Positions 25,781-34,134 of a stretch of DNA of 64,000 nt are shown here, piece after piece. Below the pieces are notes generated by a model. That model saw only the letters and a list, made by a program, of their open reading frames with translations. It ran no database searches and was not told the DNA's origin. Origin of the DNA: Selenomonas ruminantium subsp. ruminantium ATCC 12561 (lineage in GTDB: Bacteria > Bacillota > Negativicutes > Selenomonadales > Selenomonadaceae); assembly GCF_000424065.1 (NCBI RefSeq), contig NZ_AUJE01000004.1:1-64000 (forward strand), given 5' to 3'. The first letter of the stretch is position 1. Every line of letters starts with the position of its first letter. A program made the position numbers and the translations under genes.

Positions 25781-27118
25781 ATGGCACATCGAATTCTTTT
25801 CACCATCATGCTTACCTCCTTCCTCACGCCCTTTACCGGCAGTGCACTGAATCTGGCGCTGCCCTCTTTAGGCGCAGAATACGGTGCCAGTCCGGCGCAG
25901 TTAGGTTGGGTGTTGGGTAGTTTCCTGTTGGCCGCCATTGTAGTTCTGCTGCCTTTTGGCAAGCTGGCCGACCGCTATGGCAAGCGGCATTTTTTTATCA
26001 TGGGCAACGGTATCTTTGCTGCCACTTCCCTTGCCGCCTGTTTTGCCCCGAACCTGCCCCTGCTCATTGCCGCCCGCGCGGCGCAGGGCATTGGTTCTGC
26101 CATGACCTTTGCCACCTCCATGTCCATTCTCACATTGGTTATCCCCAAGGAGCGCCGTGGCTGGGCGATGGGCTGGAATGTGGCTGTAGTCTACACCGGC
26201 CTTACACTGGGGCCGGCAGTTGGCGGTTTCCTCAACTATTATTACGGTTGGCAAAGTATCTTCATCGTACTGGCCGTTTTAGGCACCATCGCCTTTCTCA
26301 CCGCCCGTCATACCATGCAGGAGGAATGGGTTGAGGACAGCCGCCCCGAATGGGACAAAAAAGGCGCCGTCCTTTACGGCGGCGCCATTCTCCTCATTAT
26401 CTATGGTCTTTCCCAATTGCTCGCTGAACCACTTGCCCCCGCACTTTTATTGACCGGACTGCTCGTGTTCGCTATATTTATCCGCTATGAACTGCACACG
26501 GAAAATCCCTTGCTGCCGATAAACCTGCTGTTTACCAACCGTCCCTTTTCTCTGTCCTGTCTGGCGGCACTGCTCAACTACTGTGCCACCTTTGCCACCA
26601 GTTTATTGCTGTCGCTCTACCTGCAGTCCATTCTGGGCCTGACTTCGCGCAGTGCGGGGCTTATCCTGCTTGCCCAACCCATCATCATGGCCAGCCTTTC
26701 CCCGCTGATGGGCAAGCTGTCGGATAAATACGCCCCGACCAAGCTTGCCGCATGGGGCATGGCCGTCATCACCATCGGCTTGGGCGGTTTTGCCCTGACG
26801 GTTCACAACCTCTCCCTCTATCTGCTCATTCCCATGCTCATCATCACTGGTACTGGCTTCGCCCTGTTCGCCGCTCCGAACAACAACGCCATCATGAGTT
26901 CTGTGGAGAAAAAACACTACAGCCTCGCCGCCAGCCTGCTGAGCACCACCCGACTATTCGGTCAGGTACTCAGCGTAGCCATCATGAATTTAATCCTGTC
27001 ACTCCAATGGGCAGATTGGGCCTCACGCGAAGCCCTCTTGCAAAACCTGCAAATCGCCCTGCTCTGCTTCGCCATCTTTTCCGCGGCAGGCGTAATACCC
27101 GCAAAAGCTCGAAACTAG
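25781..27118 (+). CDS. MFS drug/proton antiporter-like exporter (DHA2 type)
   Basis: 445 residues from ATG 25781, which has CAGGAG upstream; a longer frame would run through the tRNA terminator and is rejected. About 13-14 hydrophobic helices. The motif GKLADRYGKRHFF near residue 65 is MFS motif A, and LNLALPSLGAEY near helix 1 is typical of EmrB/QacA-type exporters. Substrate is unknown. Transcribed alone; downstream lie the family A composite element and a bidirectional terminator. Confidence 0.85.
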   Translation: MAHRILFTIMLTSFLTPFTGSALNLALPSLGAEYGASPAQLGWVLGSFLLAAIVVLLPFGKLADRYGKRHFFIMGNGIFAATSLAACFAPNLPLLIAARAAQGIGSAMTFATSMSILTLVIPKERRGWAMGWNVAVVYTGLTLGPAVGGFLNYYYGWQSIFIVLAVLGTIAFLTARHTMQEEWVEDSRPEWDKKGAVLYGGAILLIIYGLSQLLAEPLAPALLLTGLLVFAIFIRYELHTENPLLPINLLFTNRPFSLSCLAALLNYCATFATSLLLSLYLQSILGLTSRSAGLILLAQPIIMASLSPLMGKLSDKYAPTKLAAWGMAVITIGLGGFALTVHNLSLYLLIPMLIITGTGFALFAAPNNNAIMSSVEKKHYSLAASLLSTTRLFGQVLSVAIMNLILSLQWADWASREALLQNLQIALLCFAIFSAAGVIPAKARN

Positions 27119-27124
27119 AGAGCG

Positions 27125-27474
27125 AAATTGCAGTTTGCCAGTACGTGCTGAATTTTTTTGTTACAGCTCAGTTTAGGCGTAGGTGGTAATACTTTTCGCC
27201 GATCGCATACTCCGTAGCGTGGGGCGAACGGGGAGTGCTTTTTCTGTTAGGAGCGACTGCCTGAACGCAGTGAAGGCCGGCCCCTGTAGGAAGCAGCTAA
27301 GCAAATACGCTGAAAGAAGCGCCGTTGGCCTGCCCGGCGCAGGTAACTGGACAGCTATTTTTTCCGAAGGGGTCGTTTAGCGGGAAACAGAAAAAGTACT
27401 CCCCGTTCACCCCCTAACTACGTATGAACAAGATACCTTTAGCACGAACTCAACTCCCCAACAAACTGCAATTT
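27125..27474 (+). repeat. Family A-related long palindrome, divergent copy A2
   Basis: About 350 nt. Outer arms 27125-27137 with 27462-27474 (13 of 13), CGTGCT 27144-27149 with AGCACG 27441-27446, and 27221-27248 with 27386-27413 (26 of 28). Inside, CTGTTAGGAG faces CGTTTAGCGG as in the other copies, and the apex motif CTGAACGCAGTGA appears off-centre at about 27262-27274. It fills the gap after the MFS gene. Confidence 0.6.
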
Positions 27475-27497
27475 AAGACGAACTTATTCCATGCACA

Positions 27498-27558
27498 AAA
27501 GCCCGCCGGCTGGCGATAGTTTATAAAAAAACTATTGCCAGCCGGCGGGCGTCTTTTT
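27498..27558. terminator. Bidirectional terminator between MFS and NUDIX genes
   Basis: A very long stem (27501-27521 region with 27530-27550) with one bulge, followed by TCTTTTT on plus and CTTTTG on minus. Serves convergent transcripts. Confidence 0.85.
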
Positions 27559-27578
27559 ACTATGATGTAAACCAAAAG

Positions 27579-28055
27579 TTAAAGCAGCGATTGTCCATCC
27601 AGTACCGCTTCCACCAATTCTTCCCCCACATACCGAAGCTTCAGCGAAAAATGGGGCCGATTCTCCTCCATCAGCCGGAAGAAAATTTTATCTCCTTCCC
27701 AGAGCGGCAAATCATAGACCTTCTCCTTCGCAATCCACTCCAGCACGCCTTCATTGCACGCACCGATTTTCCCCTCATAGCCCGTAGCGGTGTAGAGGAA
27801 CATATATTCCGTCTGCCATTTGTCGGACATGAAGGTGATAATGCCCCGCTGTTTGTACTCGGTAAGGGTCAGGCCGGTTTCTTCCTTAGCTTCCCGCAGC
27901 AGACATTCCTCCGGGGATTCGTCGGCTTCAAAGTGGCCGCCAATCCCCACCCATTTATCCTTGTTGATATCGTGTTCCTTTTTCACCCGATGCATCATCA
28001 GATATTTGCCATCACGCTCAATATAGCACAAGGTGGTCAGATTACTCTTTGGCAT
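27579..28055 (-). CDS. NUDIX hydrolase, MutT/8-oxo-dGTP-like
   Basis: 158 residues. The Nudix box GGHFEADESPEECLLREAKE-ETG near residue 40 matches G-x5-E-x7-REUxEExGU in full. Members hydrolyse nucleoside diphosphates linked to other groups; those of this size and order in anaerobes are usually annotated as 8-oxo-dGTP diphosphatases, but substrate is not provable here. Its start lies 14 bp inside the end of larE, so it is the last gene of the DAACS-apbE-larE operon. Confidence 0.88.
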   Translation of the reverse strand: MPKSNLTTLCYIERDGKYLMMHRVKKEHDINKDKWVGIGGHFEADESPEECLLREAKEETGLTLTEYKQRGIITFMSDKWQTEYMFLYTATGYEGKIGACNEGVLEWIAKEKVYDLPLWEGDKIFFRLMEENRPHFSLKLRYVGEELVEAVLDGQSLL

Positions 28056-28878
28056 ATTCCGTTTCCCTCAATACTTCATTCATACTGCCCATACGATACC
28101 CTTCTAAATCCATCGTCACATAGGCAAAACCTAATTCCTTTAATTTAGCAACGGCTTTTTGATATGTTCCATCGGCTATAAAGCGTTCAATATCCTCAGG
28201 CAACAGTTCCAGACGAGCCATATCCGCATGACTGCGCACCCGTAACTGGGAAAATCCTTTCGCATGAAGGAAATTTTCCGCCTGCTCTATCCGCTGCAGT
28301 TTTTCTATGGACAATACCTCGCCATAAGGGAGACGGGAGGCCAGACACGCCGCAGAAGGTTTCTGCGCAACGCTTAGCCCCAATTCCTTGGCATACGCCC
28401 GAATATCCGCTTTGGTAAGCCCTGCCTCCAACAACGGACTCAGAACCCCTAGCTCCCGCAGCGCCTGTCTGCCGGGGCGATAATCCTGGCCATCATCAAC
28501 ATTGGAACCGTCCAATAAATGAACAATATTTTTTTGACCGATAATTTCCCGCATCCTGCCAAAAATCAGCCGTTTGCAAAAATAGCAACGCTGTGGCGGA
28601 TTGGTGCGCACATCGTAGTAAATCAGTGGGTCGATCGGAATCACCTCATGCCGGATTCCCTCCTCACGGCAAAACGTTACCGCTTCTTCTACATCAGCTG
28701 CTGACACCAACGAACTTTGTACGGTCAGTGCCATTACCTGTTCGGTTCCCAAAGTTTCCTTAGCCGCTTTCAACAGCACCGTCGAATCCACACCTGCCGA
28801 AAAAGCTACGGCCACACAGCCATAGCTTTTTAACAGGAAATGCAATTTTTCTACTTTACTTTGTAATTCTCTGTCCAT
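28042..28878 (-). CDS. larE: ATP-dependent sacrificial sulfur transferase LarE
   Basis: 278 residues from ATG 28878, whose first base is the last base of the apbE stop (TGATG); RBS GGGGAG. PP-loop FSAGVDST (about 26-33) binds ATP. C178 in AACLASR sits at the position of the sacrificial Cys of the lactate-racemase protein LarE; C98 and C101 (RCYFC) are additional. LarE donates sulfur to pyridinium bisthiocarboxylate mononucleotide in nickel-pincer cofactor synthesis. No larA, larB or larC occurs in the window, so it may serve elsewhere or do another sulfur transfer. Confidence 0.88.
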   Translation of the reverse strand: MDRELQSKVEKLHFLLKSYGCVAVAFSAGVDSTVLLKAAKETLGTEQVMALTVQSSLVSAADVEEAVTFCREEGIRHEVIPIDPLIYYDVRTNPPQRCYFCKRLIFGRMREIIGQKNIVHLLDGSNVDDGQDYRPGRQALRELGVLSPLLEAGLTKADIRAYAKELGLSVAQKPSAACLASRLPYGEVLSIEKLQRIEQAENFLHAKGFSQLRVRSHADMARLELLPEDIERFIADGTYQKAVAKLKELGFAYVTMDLEGYRMGSMNEVLRETEYAKE

Positions 28879-29945
28879 CACTGCAACTCCCCACTGCCCT
28901 GCCAAAATTGGAAATCCCTGGACACCTCTTCCATCTCTTTTGCCATATCGCCGGTTGTCCAAAGCTGTAAGCGGCCATCAATAATAGCTCCCTTTATGCC
29001 GTGGTGCATGGTCTGCAAAAAGTGAATCCCCTGTTCCGGCCCCAGTACAAAGACCGCTGTGGTCAGTAAATCCGACAACATTCCGCCATCCGGCACGCTG
29101 CTATCCGCCACAATCGTAACGCTAATGGCGCCACTCTGTGCCGGACGTCCGGTGCGCGGGTCAAAGATATGATGATAGCGCACGTCACCGGCCTCAAAAA
29201 AGCGCTCATAATCACCAGAGGTGGACAATGCCGCATCTTTTAAAGGCAGCACCGCCATTTTTTCCTGCGCATCTTCCTTGCGCGGGTGGCGGATACCAAT
29301 GCGCCAGGCGGTCTGTTCCTTGTTCACGCCCAAGGCATACAAAGAGCTGCCGCCGAGATTAATCAGGCCATTTTCAATGCCGTATTTGGCATAGATTTTT
29401 CGGACTTCATCTACGGCAAAGCCTTTGGCGATACCGCCTAAATCCACGCCCATGCCCTTGTCCTGCAGGCGGGCCGCCTGCTTTTCCTCATTGAGTTCCA
29501 GTTTTTGCCAGCCGACCAGTTTCTGTGCCGCTGCCAATTCCACAGGCGACGGCACTTTGGCATGGTCGGTGCCAATTCCCCAAAGGTCAACCAACGGTTT
29601 GGTGGTAACATCAAAGGCTCCATTGGTTTTGACCGCATAATCCTGCGCTGTCGCCAGCATTTTATAAACTTCCGGCTGCAGGCTGACCCACTTGCCTGTG
29701 CCAGCCAATTGGGCCAGCTTATTTACATCACTGTCCGGCAGGTTCGGATTGACCATGCTGTCAATCGTTTTCAACCGGGCCATACTTTCATCAATGGCGG
29801 CCTGCGCATCTGCGCCCTCTGCGGTAAGCGTTACCGCTGTATCCAAAATGAGTTCACTCTTTTTCACCTGCTGCTCGCCGCAGCCAGCACACAGGCAGAC
29901 GATAAGGATTAGCAAAAAGGCCGCCATTTTTTGCCTTTTTCCCAT
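28878..29945 (-). CDS. apbE: FAD:protein FMN transferase (ApbE), lipoprotein
   Basis: 355 residues with a lipoprotein signal; C22 in LCAGC is the lipidation site, placing it outside the cytoplasmic membrane. ApbE motifs GVDLGGIAKGFAVD near 167 and HHIFDPRTGRPA near 258 are intact, as are the metal-binding Asp and Thr near the C-terminus (SDLLTTAVFVLG). ApbE attaches FMN to Thr in target proteins, for instance in Rnf, Nqr or extracellular electron-transfer flavoproteins. No target gene is nearby. It lies 9 bp after a DAACS symporter. Confidence 0.92.
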   Translation of the reverse strand: MGKRQKMAAFLLILIVCLCAGCGEQQVKKSELILDTAVTLTAEGADAQAAIDESMARLKTIDSMVNPNLPDSDVNKLAQLAGTGKWVSLQPEVYKMLATAQDYAVKTNGAFDVTTKPLVDLWGIGTDHAKVPSPVELAAAQKLVGWQKLELNEEKQAARLQDKGMGVDLGGIAKGFAVDEVRKIYAKYGIENGLINLGGSSLYALGVNKEQTAWRIGIRHPRKEDAQEKMAVLPLKDAALSTSGDYERFFEAGDVRYHHIFDPRTGRPAQSGAISVTIVADSSVPDGGMLSDLLTTAVFVLGPEQGIHFLQTMHHGIKGAIIDGRLQLWTTGDMAKEMEEVSRDFQFWQGSGELQ

Positions 29946-29955
29946 ATTTCACACC

Positions 29956-31257
29956 TTAATTCTGTACAGCCGGGCTGGGTTCCAGCTCACCGGCCAAATC
30001 GTGATTGGTCATTGCGCAAACGCTGGCATCTGACCAGACATTTTCCGCTGTCTCTATCATATCAATAATGGTGTAAATAGGCAAGATTACCCCCATCAAA
30101 CCAATGGGTGCGCCCAAAGAACTCATCAACGACAGCGTGAGGAAATAGCAGCCCATCGGCACACCGGCATTGCCGATAGCCGCCAGCACCGCGATAAATA
30201 CCCAGGCAATCATGGTGCCCAGCGTCAGTTCAAAACCGGCATTCTGCATGACAAACAGTGACGTAACCAAAATAAAGGCAGCACAGCCATTCATATTAAT
30301 CGTCGTGCAAATCGGCAATACGAAACGGGATACCCGCGGATTGACCTTCAGATTCTGCTCGGCCGTAGCCAACGTGACCGGCAACGTACCAGCAGAACTT
30401 TTGGTAAAGAGCGCCACGGCAATGGCCGGAGACATCTTGCGGAACACCTCCACTGGATTAAGGCCACGCACCAACAAAAAGAGCGGCAGAACGACGAACA
30501 TCTGCAAGAGATTGCCGCCCATGACCACAGCCACATACTGGCTCAGGGCGCCGACAATCACACCGGCTTCAATCTGCGCCGAGAGCTGACCGGCAAACGC
30601 CAGAATGCCCAACGGCAGCGCCCACAAAATCGCCCGAATCAACGTGAACAGAAGTTCCTGCAAGCCATGCAGCCCCTTTAACAACACTTCACGGTTTTCC
30701 GTCTTGGGCATGAACGCCAGCCCCAAACCAACGGATGCGGCAATCAGCATAACCGAGAGTACATTGCCTGCCAAAAACGGCTGCAACACGTTATTCGGAA
30801 TGACCGACAGAATATGGTCATAATAAGTCAGCTTGCCCACCTTATCCATCGGTACAGCGCTTACGCCTGCGCCAACGATGTCAGCAGGCAGATTGCCCGG
30901 TGCAATCCAAAGATACAGCCCCAACCCCACGAAAGCTGCCGCCAAAGTGGTCAGGAAGGTGTAGCTTACCGCCCGGGCAAAAATCCGTCCCGTTTCCTTC
31001 TGACCGCCCAACGCCGCCAAGGTGGTAATCACCGCCAAGGCGATAGTCGGTACCGCGATAAACTGGAACAGACGGGTAAATACCGTCGCGATAAAATTAA
31101 GCAGCTCATTTAACGGCGCAATGCCCAAAAAGCCCAAAAAGCCGCCGACAATCAGCGCACCAAACCACAGGACAAGCTGTTTGCGGCTGGCTTTGGGATT
31201 ATGCGCGCGCAGGGCTTCTTCCCGCGCCGCCTCCACGGTCTTGTTTTTTTCTGCCAT
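29956..31257 (-). CDS. Dicarboxylate/amino acid:cation symporter (DAACS)
   Basis: 433 residues with eight helices plus hairpins. Family signatures: FTKSSAGTLPVTL near 275 (the serine-rich hairpin), NMNGCAAFILVT near 317 (NMDGT-like substrate and cation site), and IGNAGVPMGCYFLTL near 353. The usual NMDGT reads NMNGC and the usual Asp/Arg substrate residues near the end (D-x2-R-T-x2-N) read DMIETAENV, lacking the Arg. So glutamate or dicarboxylate as substrate is uncertain; neutral amino acids such as serine or threonine are plausible (inference). First gene of a four-gene operon. Confidence 0.85.
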   Translation of the reverse strand: MAEKNKTVEAAREEALRAHNPKASRKQLVLWFGALIVGGFLGFLGIAPLNELLNFIATVFTRLFQFIAVPTIALAVITTLAALGGQKETGRIFARAVSYTFLTTLAAAFVGLGLYLWIAPGNLPADIVGAGVSAVPMDKVGKLTYYDHILSVIPNNVLQPFLAGNVLSVMLIAASVGLGLAFMPKTENREVLLKGLHGLQELLFTLIRAILWALPLGILAFAGQLSAQIEAGVIVGALSQYVAVVMGGNLLQMFVVLPLFLLVRGLNPVEVFRKMSPAIAVALFTKSSAGTLPVTLATAEQNLKVNPRVSRFVLPICTTINMNGCAAFILVTSLFVMQNAGFELTLGTMIAWVFIAVLAAIGNAGVPMGCYFLTLSLMSSLGAPIGLMGVILPIYTIIDMIETAENVWSDASVCAMTNHDLAGELEPSPAVQN

Positions 31258-31496
31258 AATGATTCCTTCTTTCTGTGTATAGATAATATATAAAACCTAG
31301 TAAAATAGTATGTTTACACTTTAGCATATATTATAAATAAGTCAAGCTAAAAATGTATCCTTTTCTACATTATATATCATTCTCGCAACAAAATAAAATT
31401 TGCAAATTATCTGCTAATTGCAGGAAAAACTTCTCCTCATCGCGAAGTAGTACCTATAATTACCCTGATTACCTGCTATAACAAGGAAGTGATGAT

Positions 31497-31772
31497 ATGA
31501 ACATGAAATTACACGGAGACAAAATTGCCTACTTTTTCATTGCCTTTGCGGTATATCTTTTAATCCGGGCATTCTCTGCCCATCTGACCCTGCCCATTGT
31601 CAACGTGCTTCTTTATGTGTCCATAGCTGCATCGCTATTGGCCAGCAATGTCCCCAGGGTAATGGATATTCCCCTGCACTATGCCTATCCGGTAAAATGC
31701 GTGGAATACTTTACCTTCGGTGTGTCCGTGGTCTGCTTTATCGCCATGTGTCTGCGGCATATGTGGATTTGA
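31497..31772 (+). CDS. Small three-helix membrane protein, unknown
   Basis: 91 residues, RBS AAGGAAG before ATG 31497 and a -10 TATAAT at 31455-31460. Three hydrophobic stretches (about 10-28, 32-50, 68-88) predict a membrane protein. No motif is recognised. It lies just upstream of the TPP-riboswitch operon but is transcribed separately: the riboswitch promoter starts within two bases of its stop. Confidence 0.65.
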   Translation: MNMKLHGDKIAYFFIAFAVYLLIRAFSAHLTLPIVNVLLYVSIAASLLASNVPRVMDIPLHYAYPVKCVEYFTFGVSVVCFIAMCLRHMWI

Positions 31773-31773
31773 C

Positions 31774-31802
31774 TTGAATTTCCGCCCAAAATTGTATATA
31801 AT
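31774..31802 (+). promoter_or_regulatory. Promoter of the TPP riboswitch operon
   Basis: -35 TTGAAT (31774-31779), 17-bp spacer, -10 TATAAT (31797-31802), about 12 nt before helix P1. Confidence 0.75.
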
Positions 31803-31814
31803 AACGGTGAAAAT

Positions 31815-31918
31815 CAAACAGGGGAGCTTGTATCAGCAGGCTGAGAGGAAGTAATCGAACTTCGACCCTTTAACCTGATGCGGGTAATGCCGCCGTAGGA
31901 AGTCATACTGAGAGTTTG
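31815..31918 (+). ncRNA. TPP riboswitch (THI element)
   Basis: P1 is CAAAC (31815-31819) with GTTTG (31914-31918). The conserved core GGGGAGC, GGCTGAGAGG, ACCCTTTAACCTGAT and CGCCGTAGGAAG is complete and in order. It binds thiamin diphosphate and, with the terminator directly after it, should stop transcription of cytX-thiW when thiamin is plentiful. Confidence 0.97.
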
Positions 31919-31920
31919 TT

Positions 31921-31953
31921 GCAGGAGATGCTTACGGCGTCTCCTGCTTTTTG
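31921..31953 (+). terminator. Riboswitch-controlled terminator
   Basis: Stem GCAGGAGA (31921-31928) with TCTCCTGC (31940-31947), then TTTTT. It starts 3 nt after the riboswitch P1, so ligand-dependent folding can decide readthrough. Confidence 0.85.
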
Positions 31954-31974
31954 TTGTAGAAAGGTGGAATTCAT

Positions 31975-33171
31975 TTGACAGCTTCGACAAAAGGAACCTC
32001 ACTATGGGAAAATGGTCTGATTTGGTTTGGGGCGGCGCTCTCCATCGCCGAGATGCAGACCGGCACGTACTTTGCACCGCTGGGATTTCAGCAGGGCCTT
32101 ATCGCCATCCTGCTGGGCCATGTCATTGGCTGTGCCCTGCTCGTTGGCGCCGGAATCATCGGCGGCAAAACCGGCAAAAGCGCTATGGAAACCGTCAAGA
32201 TGAGCTTTGGCGAGCAGGGAGGGCGGCTATTCGCCCTGCTGAATATCGTGCAGCTTTTAGGCTGGACGGGCATTATGATTTACGAGGGCGGACTTGCCGC
32301 CAGTACCCTGTTCGGTACCGGACAAACGCTTTGGTGTCTGCTTTTAGGCCTTTTCATCATGCTCTGGATTGCCCTGGGCCGCAAAAATTTAGGCAGGCTA
32401 AATGTTTTCGCCATGGGTGCTTTGCTGCTGTTGACCATTCTCCTGAGCACGGGATTATATAGTGGCAGCACTGCAGCAATTCTGCCAGGAGAACCGCTCA
32501 GCTTTGCACTGGCGCTGGAATTATCCATTGCCATGCCCCTTTCCTGGTTGCCCTTAATCAGCGACTACACCCGCAAAGCCGCCGAGCCCATAAAAGCTAC
32601 AGCCGTAAGCACCGTCATCTACGGTCTCGTCAGCTGTTGGATGTACATCATCGGCCTGGGCGCTGCCCTGACCTTTGGCGAAAGTGATATTGCGCAGGTA
32701 ATGGCAAAATCCGGGCTGGGGATAGCCGGACTTGTGATTATCCTGCTGTCCACCGTGACCACGACCTTTTTGGATGCCTATTCAGCAGGCGTCTCCAGCA
32801 AATCCGCAGCCAGCCGCTTGAACGAAAAAAGCGTTGCCCTGCTCGTCACCATCCTCGGCACAGCAGGCGCCATCTCCCTGCCCCTGCTGGATTTTACCGA
32901 GTTTCTATACTTTATCGGCTCGGTCTTTGCCCCGATGATTGCCATTCAGCTGGCAGACTATTTCATCACAGGCAGACATTACGAGCAGACCTCCTTTTCC
33001 CGGCATAATCTCTTTCTGTGGTTAGTTGGCTTCCTGCTCTACCGCCTGCTCATGCAGGCCGACCTGGCCATCGGCAGTACCCTGCCCGCCATGCTGATGA
33101 CTATGACCCTGTGCGTAGCAGTCAACGCCCTGCGCCCCCAACATAAGCCCATCGAAGCGGAGGTACACTGA
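31975..33171 (+). CDS. cytX: Hydroxymethylpyrimidine/cytosine permease-family transporter CytX
   Basis: 398 residues, start TTG 31975 with RBS AAAGGTGG. About 12 hydrophobic helices of the nucleobase:cation symporter-1 family; WENGLIWFGAALSIAEMQTGTYFAP is the typical opening, and PLISDYTRKA near 200 is a family block. Control by a TPP riboswitch and the neighbour thiW point to uptake of the thiamin pyrimidine moiety (HMP) or a related precursor. Precise substrate is inferred from context. Confidence 0.88.
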   Translation: MTASTKGTSLWENGLIWFGAALSIAEMQTGTYFAPLGFQQGLIAILLGHVIGCALLVGAGIIGGKTGKSAMETVKMSFGEQGGRLFALLNIVQLLGWTGIMIYEGGLAASTLFGTGQTLWCLLLGLFIMLWIALGRKNLGRLNVFAMGALLLLTILLSTGLYSGSTAAILPGEPLSFALALELSIAMPLSWLPLISDYTRKAAEPIKATAVSTVIYGLVSCWMYIIGLGAALTFGESDIAQVMAKSGLGIAGLVIILLSTVTTTFLDAYSAGVSSKSAASRLNEKSVALLVTILGTAGAISLPLLDFTEFLYFIGSVFAPMIAIQLADYFITGRHYEQTSFSRHNLFLWLVGFLLYRLLMQADLAIGSTLPAMLMTMTLCVAVNALRPQHKPIEAEVH

Positions 33172-33172
33172 T

Positions 33173-33679
33173 ATGGATACACATACAAAAAAATTGGTTA
33201 TGGCCAGTGTCTTTTGTGCTGTAGCGGTAGTCGGCAGTCTGTTCTCCTTCCCTGTGCTAGGCAGTAAATGCGCGCCCATCCAGCACATGGTCAACATTCT
33301 CTGCGGCGTCCTACTTGGGCCGTGGTACGCTGTAGGCACAGCCTTTTGCGCTTCTTTGCTGCGCAATATTTTCGGACTTGGCAGTATTTTGGCCTTTCCG
33401 GGCAGTATGTGCGGAGCACTGCTCTGCGGACTGGCCTATAAATATTCCCACAGCATCATCGCTGCCCTTTGCGGCGAAGTCCTGGGAACAGGCATTTTCG
33501 GTGGTTTATGTGCCTATCCGTTAGCGATTTTGTTCTTGGGACAAAATGCCGGCAATATTGCCTTCTATGCCTATATTGTTCCCTTCCTGATTTCTACCGT
33601 TGCCGGCGCCGTTATCTCTGCGGTTCTGCTCTACAATCTGCAGAAGGTAAAAAAATATTATTTGGCACATACTTCATAA
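33173..33679 (+). CDS. thiW: Energy-coupling factor S-component ThiW
   Basis: 168 residues, RBS GGAGG before ATG 33173, one base after the cytX stop. Five to six helices. The pattern FSFPVLGSKCAPIQHMVNILCGVLLGPWY near residue 22 and LRNIFGLGSILAFPGSMCGALL are typical of ThiW. It captures a thiazole precursor and uses the ECF ATPase module, which is encoded elsewhere. Together with cytX it forms a TPP-controlled salvage operon with pyrimidine and thiazole uptake. Confidence 0.92.
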   Translation: MDTHTKKLVMASVFCAVAVVGSLFSFPVLGSKCAPIQHMVNILCGVLLGPWYAVGTAFCASLLRNIFGLGSILAFPGSMCGALLCGLAYKYSHSIIAALCGEVLGTGIFGGLCAYPLAILFLGQNAGNIAFYAYIVPFLISTVAGAVISAVLLYNLQKVKKYYLAHTS

Positions 33680-33689
33680 ATACAATCAC

Positions 33690-33733
33690 AATAAGGCGCA
33701 CCAACTCATCTTGAGCTGGTGCGCCTTATTTCA
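33690..33733. terminator. Bidirectional terminator after thiW
   Basis: A 16-bp stem with one mismatch (33693-33708 with 33712-33727) flanked by A/T-rich ends, between convergent genes. Confidence 0.85.
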
Positions 33734-33741
33734 CCTGACAT

Positions 33742-33984
33742 TTACTGCACGCTGACGATATGTCCATCGCTGGCAAGCGTAACTTTGCCCTGCTGCAGGT
33801 CATTGGTCACATAGGCCACCCGGAACTCGCTGCCCTGGTGTTCCACCTCACAGAACTGCGTGTCTGGATGAGCGGCGACCACCGCTTCTTCCGCAATCTC
33901 CTCCGTGATTGCAGGTGTTCCCTGCAAGTAGAGCAAACCGCCCCAAGCCATAAGCCCAACAAACATTCCCAAATACTTTTTCAT
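33742..33984 (-). CDS. Small exported or membrane-anchored protein
   Basis: 80 residues. N-terminal hydrophobic segment (about 4-22) with a positively charged start, likely an uncleaved anchor or signal peptide. The rest, TEEIAEEAVVAAHPDTQFCEVEHQG..., resembles the small beta-rich PepSY-like proteins but is too short to assign. Single Cys. RBS GGAGGAG before ATG 33984. Function unknown. Confidence 0.65.
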   Translation of the reverse strand: MKKYLGMFVGLMAWGGLLYLQGTPAITEEIAEEAVVAAHPDTQFCEVEHQGSEFRVAYVTNDLQQGKVTLASDGHIVSVQ

Positions 33985-34087
33985 GCAGAATCACTCCTCC
34001 TTATTCAATCCACCATAAGTATACAACTTTACACTTATGATGTGGATGCCTTTGACAGAAGTATTCTGTATTCATACTACATTTGCA

Positions 34088-34125
34088 AAAACTCCAGTGA
34101 CAAACGGCCACTGGAGTTCATTTTT
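34088..34125 (-). terminator. Terminator of the charged exported protein gene
   Basis: Stem AACTCCAGTG/CACTGGAGTT around 34090-34118 with TTTTT on the minus strand after the stop at 34135; a T-run on plus also exists. Confidence 0.75.
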
Positions 34126-34134
34126 TCTTCTCTA

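Noticed and set aside
27183-27380. Open frame of 65 residues after the MFS gene
   Set aside because: It lies inside palindrome A2 and has no RBS.
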